A stretch of 5,515 nt of DNA, taken from contig CALKWH010000109.1 in the NCBI GenBank assembly GCA_938004375.1, positions 1 to 5,515 of the forward strand, in the 5' to 3' direction. Position 1 is the first letter of the stretch; each line of letters begins with the position of its first letter. The stretch comes from an uncultured Pseudomonadota bacterium. GTDB lineage: Bacteria > Myxococcota_A > Polyangia > HGW-17. A program made the translations under genes and the position numbers. The notes under the pieces are model-generated. The model ran no database searches and was not told where the DNA came from. It saw only the letters and a list, made by a program, of their open reading frames with translations. Below are positions 1 to 5,515 of the stretch, one piece after another.

Positions 1-120
1 CTGTCCGTCCGTGTCTCTTGACCGTGGTCCGTGGCCGCTCTTCCTCCGTGTCCCTGTCCGTCCGTGTCTCTTGATCGTGGTCCGTGGCCGCTCTTTTCCG
101 TGTCCTTGTCCGTCCGTGCC
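1..120. repeat. Tandem repeat, 52-53 bp unit, about 2.3 copies
   Basis: Unit 1 spans 1-53, unit 2 spans 54-105, and a third copy starts at 106 and decays after about 15 bases. The units differ by only about three changes, including a one-base indel near 96. The core TGTCCGTCCGTGTC recurs at 2, 55 and (one mismatch) 107. The block lies directly 3' of the minus-strand pseudouridine synthase gene and runs off the left contig edge, so the true copy number is unknown and the repeat may be what stopped assembly. I see no coding potential in it and no intrinsic terminator for the adjacent gene. Confidence 0.85.
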
Positions 121-125
121 CCCGC

Positions 126-1052
126 CTAGCCGAGCCGCTCCACAACCCGGGCCAAGTCCGCCGGCAACGGCGCGCTGATCACCAGCGCCACGCCCGTGAT
201 CGGGTGCGTGAGGCGCAGCACCGCCGCGTGCAGCGCCGGGCGCCCGATCCGGGCGTCGGGGACGCCGTAGCGCGCGTCCCCCAGGAGCGGACAGCCGATC
301 GCGGCCAGGTGAACCCGGATCTGGTGGGTGCGCCCGGTGCCCAGGGTGACGCGCAAGAGCGAGAGCCCGTCGCGGGAGGCCACGGTCTCGTAGTCGGTGC
401 GCGCGGACCGTCCGTCGGCGCGCACCTCGCGCCGGGGTCCGTCGGGCCGGGCGTCCGCCGCCGGACCGATCGGCAGCATGACCGTGCCCGCGGGCGGGGA
501 CGGTTCACCCACCACCACCGCCAGGTACTCCCGTTGATAATCCCCGGTGTGCAGCCGGCGTCGCAACAACTCGTGGACGTGACCGCTCCTGGCCACGCAC
601 ACCACGCCGCTGGTGCCGCGATCCAGGCGGCTCACCGGATGAAAGACCGCTCCGTCATCCATGTGGTGGATCACCGCCGCGCCCAGCGTGGGCGCGTCTC
701 CCGCCCGGCGATCGTGCATGGCGAGCCCGGCGGGCTTGTCCACCACGAGCAGGTCGTCGTCCTCGTACAGGATCCGCAGCGGCAGGTCCGCCGCGGGGAC
801 GAAAGCCCCACCTCGCCCGGTCGGATCGCCCACGTCCACCGTGATCACGTCCCCGGCCGCGACGCGGTCCACGGTGCGCGCCCGCACCCCGTTGCGCGCG
901 ATGCCTTGGCGACGTTCCCCGTCTACGCCCCTCCATTTCAGCGACCGCACGAGCCCGCCCGCGAGCCCCAGCTCCCGCACCAGCAGGCTGCCCACCGTCC
1001 GCCCCGCCATCTCCGCGGTCACCACGAGGGTCAATACCCGAGCGCCAGTCAT
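126..1052 (-). CDS. RluA-family RNA pseudouridine synthase
   Basis: This is a cytoplasmic enzyme of about 308 residues that isomerises uridine to pseudouridine in structured RNA (rRNA or tRNA). The RluA-family catalytic signature RLDRGTSG is at residues 142-149, with D144 the expected catalytic aspartate. Other family blocks are VVDKPAGL (103-110), YLAVVVG (176-182), GRTHQIRVHL (240-249) and LLGDARYG (256-263). Residues of about 15-75 resemble a divergent S4-like RNA-binding domain ending in AAGDVITVDV. I chose the ATG at 1052. An in-frame GTG at 1067 would add five residues, and neither start has a good Shine-Dalgarno; a G6 run lies only 2-7 bases before the GTG. The gene lies 181 bp downstream of the Crp/Fnr gene on the same strand and might be read through from it. 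The family is certain, but the target site (RluA, RluC, RluD or TruC type) cannot be assigned from sequence alone, so no symbol is given. Confidence 0.93.
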   Translation of the reverse strand: MTGARVLTLVVTAEMAGRTVGSLLVRELGLAGGLVRSLKWRGVDGERRQGIARNGVRARTVDRVAAGDVITVDVGDPTGRGGAFVPAADLPLRILYEDDDLLVVDKPAGLAMHDRRAGDAPTLGAAVIHHMDDGAVFHPVSRLDRGTSGVVCVARSGHVHELLRRRLHTGDYQREYLAVVVGEPSPPAGTVMLPIGPAADARPDGPRREVRADGRSARTDYETVASRDGLSLLRVTLGTGRTHQIRVHLAAIGCPLLGDARYGVPDARIGRPALHAAVLRLTHPITGVALVISAPLPADLARVVERLG

Positions 1053-1068
1053 GGCCCGACCATGCACG

Positions 1069-1080
1069 CCCCCCGGGGGG
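1069..1080. repeat. C6G6 perfect 12-bp palindrome
   Basis: Six C followed by six G form a self-complementary 12-mer just upstream of the pseudouridine synthase gene. On the transcribed strand it sits 2-13 bases before the alternative GTG start and about 17 or more bases before the ATG. It could fold into a hairpin with little or no loop, or it could be a chance product of high GC. No function is assigned. Confidence 0.5.
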
Positions 1081-1189
1081 ATGTCAAGCCGCGAGCAGCG
1101 CCCACCAAGAACAAATCATTTTGGACCTGGATCGATGTATTCGAAGACCAGCCGCTTGACTGTAAGCGACCGGGGAGTGGAAACGCACG

Positions 1190-1233
1190 CGCTGAAACCG
1201 TTGCGAGGCGGCCCCTCCCGACTCTTTTCAGCG
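1190..1233 (-). terminator. Possible stem-loop after the Crp/Fnr gene stop
   Basis: An 8-bp perfect inverted repeat (CGCTGAAA at 1190-1197, TTTCAGCG at 1226-1233) begins at the base after the TGA stop of the regulator gene, read on the minus strand. The enclosed 28 bases hold a second small inverted repeat (GAGG/CCTC around 1205-1217), so the transcript could fold into a branched or extended hairpin. No T-tract follows on the minus strand, so it is not a canonical intrinsic terminator. It may be a 3'-end stability structure, a weak terminator, or chance. Confidence 0.35.
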
Positions 1234-1914
1234 TCAGGCGACGAGGATCATGGCGCGGCCGAGGCGCAGGATGCGGCCGTCCTGGGCGAACTGGGTGAGC
1301 AGGCGGGAGACCGTCTCGCGGCGCGCGCCGATCATCGAAGCGATGTCGGTCTGCGTGTGGGCGGCGGGCAGCAGGAAGCCCTCGGGGACCTTGCGGCCCT
1401 CTTTCTTCGCGAGGCGGGTCAGCACGCGCACCAGGCGCGCCTCGACGTCGCCCAGGCTCAGGCACGCCATGGCCTCGTAGGTCTCCTCGAGGCGGTCCGA
1501 GAGCATGCGCAGCAGCACCAGGGACGTGGACGGGTGGCGCCGCAGGTGGGCGGCCAGCGCCTCGCGGGTGAGCACCAGGGCGCCCATTTCATCCACGATC
1601 TCCAGGTCGGCGGGCACCGGCCCCTGATCCATGGGGAACGGCTTGCCGAACAGGTCGCCCGCGCCCAGCACGTGGAGCACCAGCTTCTCCTGGTGCTCGC
1701 CGGCGCCGCTGATCACCACCTTGGCCTTGCCGTAGCGGATCAACAACAGCTCGCCGTTGTTCTGCGCGGCGCCCGGGATGACGGTGCCGGCGGGGTAGCG
1801 GCGGTAGGCGAAGCGCTGCTCGATGTCCGCCTGGGCCTCGGGGGACAGCGTGCGGAACGGGGACAGGCGACGGATCAGGGTCGGAAAATCGATATGCTTC
1901 ACGGTGCTGGTCAT
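1234..1914 (-). CDS. Crp/Fnr-family transcriptional regulator
   Basis: This 226-residue protein has the usual length and two-domain layout of the family. A cyclic-nucleotide-binding-type beta-roll covers about 18-125, a dimerisation helix about 127-150, and a winged helix-turn-helix about 184-226. The recognition helix RRETVSRLL (198-206) carries E200, S203 and R204 in the FNR pattern E-T-x-S-R rather than the CRP pattern E-T-V-G-R. The phosphate-binding cassette region (GDLFGKPFPMDQGPVPADLE, 86-105) lacks the Arg-Ser pair with which CRP holds cAMP. The only cysteine is C151, so an FNR-type [4Fe-4S] switch is excluded; the signal is unknown and may be a small ligand, heme/NO or none. The ATG at 1914 follows GAGGTGA (1918-1924 on the plus map) by three bases. 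A sigma-54-type promoter lies immediately upstream. The gene is divergent from pheST. Family assignment is firm; the subfamily is unresolved. Confidence 0.93.
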   Translation of the reverse strand: MTSTVKHIDFPTLIRRLSPFRTLSPEAQADIEQRFAYRRYPAGTVIPGAAQNNGELLLIRYGKAKVVISGAGEHQEKLVLHVLGAGDLFGKPFPMDQGPVPADLEIVDEMGALVLTREALAAHLRRHPSTSLVLLRMLSDRLEETYEAMACLSLGDVEARLVRVLTRLAKKEGRKVPEGFLLPAAHTQTDIASMIGARRETVSRLLTQFAQDGRILRLGRAMILVA

Positions 1915-1917
1915 GGC

Positions 1918-1924
1918 TCACCTC
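1918..1924 (-). promoter_or_regulatory. Shine-Dalgarno of the Crp/Fnr gene
   Basis: GAGGTGA on the minus strand lies three bases before the ATG at 1914. It fixes the start and fits a transcript beginning near 1933, which would leave a leader of about 19 bases. Confidence 0.75.
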
Positions 1925-1942
1925 GCTTCCGGGCTGCCTGTT

Positions 1943-1959
1943 CGCAAGGGGTGTGCCAA
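1943..1959 (-). promoter_or_regulatory. Sigma-54 (RpoN) -24/-12 promoter for the Crp/Fnr gene
   Basis: Read on the minus strand the element is TTGGCACACCCCTTGCG, against the established consensus TTGGCACG-N4-TTGCW. The invariant GG and GC dinucleotides are both present at the exact required spacing; only the eighth and last positions differ. The -12 GC places transcription start near 1933, leaving about 19 bases to the ATG with the Shine-Dalgarno in between. Orientation, spacing and placement all suit the regulator gene. Use of the promoter would require RpoN and an AAA+ enhancer-binding protein, neither of which is encoded in this window. Confidence 0.65.
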
Positions 1960-1965
1960 CTCCCG

Positions 1966-1993
1966 CGAAACCGACGAAAATGGGTCGAAAATG
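1966..1993. promoter_or_regulatory. Phased A-tracts upstream of the sigma-54 promoter
   Basis: Three CGAAA(A) blocks start at 1966, 1975 and 1986, so the A-tracts repeat every 9 and 11 bp, close to one helical turn. The last two are the perfect direct repeat CGAAAATG. Phased A-tracts are known to curve DNA. Here they lie about 33-60 bp upstream of the predicted start near 1933, between the -24/-12 element and the more distant inverted repeats, where a bend (intrinsic or IHF-assisted) helps looping at sigma-54 promoters. The bending role is inferred. Confidence 0.4.
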
Positions 1994-2032
1994 CCCGCCG
2001 GATCCCCGTCCGCGCGCCGCGACGTGCGCCCC

Positions 2033-2050
2033 GTCACAACCGACCGTGAC
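2033..2050. promoter_or_regulatory. Inverted repeat GTCAC-N8-GTGAC, candidate activator site
   Basis: Perfect 5-bp arms (2033-2037 and 2046-2050) flank eight bases. CACAA (2035-2039) and TTGTG (2053-2057) form an overlapping second inverted repeat. The site lies about 100-117 bp upstream of the predicted sigma-54 start near 1933, within the usual range for an enhancer-binding protein. It could instead be bound by a Crp/Fnr-type dimer, including the neighbouring regulator. The binding protein is unknown. Confidence 0.35.
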
Positions 2051-2071
2051 ATTTGTGCCATGCCTCCCCGG

Positions 2072-2098
2072 GTGCCGTGACCATCGGTTACAGGGCAC
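2072..2098. promoter_or_regulatory. Imperfect palindrome GTGACC-ATC-GGTTAC within longer dyad
   Basis: The core at 2077-2091 has 6-bp arms with one mismatch (a G-U pair as RNA) around ATC. Flanking GTGCC (2072-2076) and GGCAC (2094-2098) extend the dyad to 11 paired positions with a two-base bulge. Its GTGAC starts 31 bp, about three helical turns, from the GTGAC of the inverted repeat at 2033-2050. It lies about 139-165 bp upstream of the sigma-54 start and about 31 bp upstream of the proposed pheS -35, so it could serve either gene. It may be an operator; as RNA it would be a stable hairpin, but only if transcription began upstream of it. Confidence 0.4.
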
Positions 2099-2128
2099 AC
2101 TAAAAAGTTTCCCCATCGCACTGTTTCG

Positions 2129-2156
2129 TTGATTTTTCCGGCTCGTCTGGCAATAT
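2129..2156 (+). promoter_or_regulatory. Candidate sigma-70-type promoter for pheST
   Basis: TTGATT (2129-2134) and CAATAT (2151-2156) are separated by 16 bp in one of the few AT-richer stretches of the window. Transcription would start near 2163, giving a 5' leader of about 22 bases containing the Shine-Dalgarno. That leaves no room for a phenylalanine leader-peptide attenuator or a T-box. The -10 match is weak (3 of 6). GATTAT at 2165-2170 is a better hexamer but would place the start on the ribosome site. Confidence 0.35.
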
Positions 2157-2173
2157 CCCGCGCGGATTATATG

Positions 2174-2179
2174 AAGGAG
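2174..2179 (+). promoter_or_regulatory. Shine-Dalgarno of pheS
   Basis: AAGGAG ends five bases before the ATG at 2185. Its last base is the first base of an in-frame GTG at 2179, so the GTG cannot use this site. This decides the pheS start in favour of the ATG at 2185. Confidence 0.85.
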
Positions 2180-2184
2180 TGGAC

Positions 2185-3228
2185 ATGTCCGATTCCATCA
2201 CATCATTGAAAGAGAAGGCCGCCGCCGCCGTCGCCGCCGCCCCCGACGCCGACGCCCTGCGGGAGCTCGAGGTCGCCTACCTGGGCAAGAAGGGCGAGGT
2301 CACCGCCCTGCTCAAGTCCCTGGGCCAGCTCGCCCCCGAGGAGCGCAAGACCATGGGCAAGGCGGTCAACGACGCCCGCGCCGAGATTGAAAAGATGATC
2401 GCCGACCGCCGCGAGCGCCTCGAGCGCGAGGCCCTCGACCGCGACCTGGCCGAGACGGGCTTCGACCTGACGCTGCCGGGGATCCCGCTGCCCGCCGAGG
2501 CCGGCCGCTGGCACCCGATCTCGATCATCGCCGACCGCGTCGAGCGCGCCTTCGAGCAGTTGGGTTTCATCGTCCTCGATTACCCCGAGGTCGAGACCGA
2601 GCACTACAACTTCGACGCCCTGAACATCCCGGCGGACCACCCCGCCCGCGACATGCAGGACACGTTCTGGCTGAAGAACGGCTGCCTGCTGCGCACGCAC
2701 ACCTCCCCCGGGCAGGTGCGGGCCATGCACGAGTACCCCCTGCCGCTGCGGGCGATCTTCCCCGGCCGCGTGTTCCGCTACGAGCGCACCGACGCCTCCC
2801 ACGAGCACACGTTCCACCAGGTCGAGGGGCTCATGATCGACCGCGACCTGTCGGTGTCGAACCTGATCGCCATCATGAAGGTGCTGCTCGAGACCATCTT
2901 CGAGCGCGAGGTCACCGTGCGGCTTCGCCCGGGCTTCTTCCCGTTCGTCGAGCCCGGCTTCGAGCTGGACATCCGCTGCATGAACTGTGGCGGCGCGGGC
3001 TGCTCGGTGTGCAAGCACAGCGGCTGGGTCGAGCTTCTGCCCTGCGGCCTCGTGCACCCCAACGTGCTGCGCGCCGGGGGCGTGGACCCCGAAAAGTGGG
3101 TGGGCTGGGCGTTCGGCCTGGGCCTCTCGCGCCTGGCGATGATGCGCTACAAGATCAGCCACATCACGCACTTCATGGGGGCCGACCCCCGCTTCCTGCG
3201 CCAGTTCCCCGAAGGAGGTGCGCGATGA
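2185..3228 (+). CDS. pheS: Phenylalanyl-tRNA synthetase alpha subunit
   Basis: This is the catalytic subunit of cytoplasmic (alpha-beta)2 PheRS, which activates phenylalanine with ATP and charges tRNA-Phe. It has 347 residues, a normal length. Residues 1-90 form the N-terminal coiled-coil tRNA-binding arm; the class II core follows. Family blocks include FDALNIPADHPARDMQDTFW (143-162), motif 2 around FPGRVFRYERTDASHEHTFHQ (192-212), FFPFVEP (251-257) and motif 3 in GWAFGLGLSRLAMMRY (307-322) with R316. Residue 315 is Ser where E. coli PheS has Glu before that Arg. A four-cysteine knuckle, C265, C268, C273, C276 (CxxC-x4-CxxC), occupies the place where E. coli PheS has a short cysteine-free loop; it may bind zinc, and other bacterial PheS proteins share it. 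The start is the ATG at 2185, chosen by the Shine-Dalgarno. The stop overlaps the pheT start in ATGA, so the two genes form an operon. Confidence 0.97.
   Translation: MSDSITSLKEKAAAAVAAAPDADALRELEVAYLGKKGEVTALLKSLGQLAPEERKTMGKAVNDARAEIEKMIADRRERLEREALDRDLAETGFDLTLPGIPLPAEAGRWHPISIIADRVERAFEQLGFIVLDYPEVETEHYNFDALNIPADHPARDMQDTFWLKNGCLLRTHTSPGQVRAMHEYPLPLRAIFPGRVFRYERTDASHEHTFHQVEGLMIDRDLSVSNLIAIMKVLLETIFEREVTVRLRPGFFPFVEPGFELDIRCMNCGGAGCSVCKHSGWVELLPCGLVHPNVLRAGGVDPEKWVGWAFGLGLSRLAMMRYKISHITHFMGADPRFLRQFPEGGAR
3212..3219 (+). promoter_or_regulatory. Shine-Dalgarno of pheT inside pheS 3' end
   Basis: AAGGAGGT is a near-ideal anti-16S match five bases before the ATG at 3225, lying within the last codons of pheS (residues EGG). 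With the ATGA overlap it supports translational coupling for equal subunit synthesis. Confidence 0.85.
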
Positions 3229-5471
3229 AAGTCTCCTGGAGCTGGATCTCCCGCTTCGCCGACGTCGGCGACCTAGACGCCGTCGGCCTGTCGTTGCGCT
3301 TCACCCTCGGCGTCGCCGAGATCGACGAGGTCCTGCGCGTGGGCGTGCCCGACCCGTCCCTCGAGGGCGAGGCCCGCGCCGCCGCCCTCTCGAAGGTGGT
3401 CATCGCGAAGGTGCTCGCCTGCCGCCCGCACCCGCAGGCCGAGAAGCTGCAGTTGGTCACCGTGGACGCCGGCGGACCCGAGCCCCGCGAGCTCGTCTCG
3501 GGCGCGCCCAACGTGCGCCCCGGGCTGCTGAGCGTGTTCGCCGACGAGGGCGCGGTCATCGTGGGCAAGGACGGCGCCCCGGCAGTCCTTCGCGAGGCCG
3601 TCATCCGCGGCGTGCCCAGCCGCGGCATGCTCGTGTCCTTCGCCGAGCTGGGCATCGGGGACGACCACGCGGGCGTCATCGAGGTGCCCGACGCCCTCGC
3701 CCCCGGCACCCCGCTGGCCCAGGCCGCGCCGGCCTTCGACGACGTGATCTGGGACATCGACAACAAGAGCCTGACCCACCGCCCGGACTGCTGGGGCCAC
3801 GTGGGCCTGGCCCGCGAAATCGCCGCCCTGTGCCGCCGCCCGTTCACCTGGCGCGCCCCCGAGGTGGCCTTCCCCGAGGCCGCCGACCTGGCCGTGCGGG
3901 ACGAGGCCCCCGACCTGTGCCCGCGCTACACCTGCTTCACCATGGACGGCATCGCCGTGGGCCCCTCGCCCCTGTGGATGCAGATCCTGCTGTGGCGGCT
4001 GGGCCAGCGGCCGATCAACAACATCGTGGACTTCACCAACCTCACCATGCTCACGGTGGGGAACCCGCTGCACGCCTTCGACCGCCGCCAGCTCCACGGC
4101 GACGCCATCGTCATCCGCCGCGCCGCCCCGGACGAGCCGTTCACCACCCTGGACGGCCGCGCCCACCGGCTCACCGCCGACGACCTGGTCATCGCCGACG
4201 CCGGGCGCCCGGTGGCCCTCGCCGGCGTCATGGGGGGCGAGAACTCCATGGTGGCCGACGACACCACGCGCATCGTCCTCGAGAGCGCCAGCTTCCACGC
4301 CGGCACCATCCGCCGCACCGCCGTGCGCACCCAGACGCGCACCGACTCGTCGGCGCGCTTCGAGAAGAGCCTGGATCCGCACCTGGCCAGGGACGCCTCG
4401 CGCTTCTTCGCCGACCTGGTGCTCGCCCACATCCCGGGCGCCCGCGTCGCCTCGCGCTACGAGGACGTGTTCCCGTCCCCGCCGGCGCCGGTGGTCATCC
4501 GCACCACGGGGGCCTTCGTGGCCCGCCGCCTGGGCCTGGACGTGACCGCGGAGCAGGTGGCGGACGTGCTCGAACGCCTGCAGTTCGGCGTGGCCCGCGC
4601 CGGTGACGATCTGACCGTCACCGTGCCGTCGTTCCGCGCCACCAAGGACATCGGCATCCCCGAGGACCTCGTCGAGGAGGTCGGCCGCTGGCACGGGTAC
4701 GACAACATCGCGCCGTCCCTGCCAGCGGTGCGCATGGCCAAGCCGTTCTCCCTGCCCATCCGCACGGTCGTCCGGCGGCTGCGCGAGGCCCTCTGCGGCG
4801 AGTGCGGCTTCCTCGAGGCCATGACCTACTCGTTCAACCGCCTCGAGGACGTGCGCGCCTGCGGCCTGGATCCCGACCGGCAACTGTGGCTCGAGAACCC
4901 CATCTCGGCCGAGGAGCCCGTGCTGCGCACCTCCATGTTCCCCAACCTGCTCGCGGCCGTGATCCGCAACGAGCGCCGGGAGCCCCGCCAGCGGCTCTTC
5001 GAGGTGGGGCGCGTCTACCACGGCACCCACGAGGGCTTCCCCACCCAGCCCCGCATCGGCGCCCTGGTCCTCTCGGACCGCCACGCCGACGCCGCCGACA
5101 CCACCCTGTTCTTCCAGATGAAGGACGCCGTGCTGCGCGCCCTGCGCACCCAGGAGCGAGGCGCCCCGGGCGTCGAGCGGCTCCCCGATCCGACGCCCTT
5201 CTCCCACCCCGTGCGCTGCGCCCGCGTGACCCTGGGCGGCGCCCCGGTGGGCTGGATCGCCCAGGTGCACCCGCAGACCCGCCGCCGGCTCCAGCTCGAG
5301 AGCGTGGCGGTCATGGCCTGCCTCGAACTGGACGTGATCGCCGGCCTGCCCAAGGTGGTCGTCCCCTTCGAGCCGCTGCCGCGCTTCCCGGGCATGGAGC
5401 ACGACCTCACCGTGCTCGTCCCCCGCACGGTGGCCGCCGCCGACGTGGCCCGCGCGCTGGCCCAGATCGCC
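3225..5471 (+). CDS. pheT: Phenylalanyl-tRNA synthetase beta subunit, 3' truncated
   Basis: I translated this frame by hand from the ATG at 3225; it stays open for 749 codons to the last genomic base at 5471. The product begins MKVSWSWISRF. It partners PheS, binds and orients tRNA-Phe and edits Tyr-tRNA-Phe. Domains in order: EMAP/OB tRNA-binding domain about 50-165 (KVLACRPHPQAEKLQLVTVD, LVSGAPNVRPG); B3/4 editing domain about 230-400 (INNIVDFTNL, NPLHAFD, GVMGGENSMV, RTDSSARFEKSLDP); B5 domain about 422-495 ending in DLVEEVGRWHGYDNI; catalytic-like core about 510-700 (EALCGECGFLEAMTYSFN, LFEVGRVY); and the start of the FDX-ACB anticodon domain from about 714 (FEPLPRFPGMEHDLTVLV). E. coli PheT has about 795 residues, so roughly the last 50 are missing. 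The loss is a sequencing artefact, because the frame continues into adapter as RSEEHTSELQSP. H726 stands where this domain usually has Arg before Asp. Confidence 0.96.
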
Positions 5472-5515
5472 AGATCGGAAGAGCACACGTCTGAACTCCA
5501 GTCACCGAATACGAT
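5472..5515 (+). other. Illumina TruSeq-type adapter and index (artefact)
   Basis: From 5472 the sequence reads AGATCGGAAGAGCACACG and continues through the whole 34-base Illumina read-1 3' adapter to 5505. The eight bases CGAATACG (5506-5513) then sit in the i7 index position, and the final AT matches the start of the ATCTCG segment that follows the index. This is not genomic DNA. In the pheT frame it encodes the familiar contaminant peptide RSEEHTSELQSP, and on the minus strand it creates false ORF starts such as MCSSDL. Confidence 0.98.

Noticed and set aside
1..120. CRISPR array
   Set aside because: Whole 52-53 bp units repeat directly with no unique spacers between short repeats.
1156..1185. 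Plus-strand TTGACT in the spacer as a promoter
   Set aside because: No -10 lies at 16-18 bp and no plus-strand gene follows.
84..1298. 404-codon plus-strand open frame across the pseudouridine synthase gene and the spacer
   Set aside because: It is Arg/Pro/His-rich with no recognisable domain, and runs antisense to a gene with all catalytic motifs intact.
661..2049. 462-codon plus-strand open frame over the Crp/Fnr gene
   Set aside because: It is a shadow of two real minus-strand genes and crosses their spacer; there is no domain and no ribosome site.
2129..2142. FNR box (TTGAT-N4-ATCAA) before pheS
   Set aside because: Only the left half-site TTGAT is present; the other half reads CCGGC, and TTGAT is better explained as part of a -35.
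2100..2184. Phenylalanine leader peptide or T-box controlling pheST
   Set aside because: No start codon is followed by a run of in-frame Phe codons, there is no terminator with a T-tract before pheS, and the likely start leaves too short a leader.
2179..2184. GTG start of pheS two codons upstream of the ATG
   Set aside because: The GTG overlaps the last base of the Shine-Dalgarno, whereas the ATG at 2185 has ideal five-base spacing.
2203..3171. 322-codon minus-strand open frame opposite pheS
   Set aside because: It is a complement artefact of GC-biased pheS codons with no recognisable family.
3273..5486. 737-codon minus-strand open frame opposite pheT
   Set aside because: It is antisense to a clear pheT, is low-complexity in Gly/Ala/His/Arg as expected from the complement of GC-biased codons, and its N-terminus comes from the adapter.

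Overview
The window is a high-GC bacterial contig fragment. Coding regions are strongly biased to G/C in third codon positions, and GTG is a plausible start in places. It carries two minus-strand genes and two plus-strand genes that diverge from one regulatory region. The near-perfect -24/-12 promoter implies a sigma-54-using bacterium, most likely Gram-negative. The phylum cannot be fixed from this sequence; a proteobacterial, Myxococcota-like or uncultured lineage is a guess from GC content and protein flavour.

Layout, left to right. Positions 1-120 hold two and a partial third copy of a 52-53 bp tandem repeat that runs off the contig edge. Positions 126-1052 (minus) encode an RluA-family pseudouridine synthase. 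Positions 1053-1233 are a spacer with a C6G6 palindrome and a hairpin-forming inverted repeat just after the next gene's stop. Positions 1234-1914 (minus) encode a Crp/Fnr-family regulator with an FNR-like recognition helix but no Fe-S cysteines. Positions 1915-2184 are the divergent control region. Positions 2185-3228 (plus) encode PheS, and 3225-5471 (plus) encode PheT, overlapping by ATGA and translationally coupled. PheT is cut near its C-terminus because the last 44 bases are Illumina TruSeq-type adapter plus index, not genome.

The two synthetase subunits assemble as the (alpha-beta)2 phenylalanyl-tRNA synthetase, and with the pseudouridine synthase they belong to the translation/RNA-modification core. 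The regulator is the accessory part. Its promoter region looks like a complete sigma-54 control region read leftward: a -24/-12 element with a short leader and Shine-Dalgarno, three roughly helically phased A-tracts just upstream, and two inverted repeats about 100-160 bp upstream where enhancer-binding proteins usually sit. The enhancer-binding protein itself is not in the window. I found no undescribed multi-gene system. The regulator's control region is the most interesting biology, and the adapter tail is the most important practical finding.
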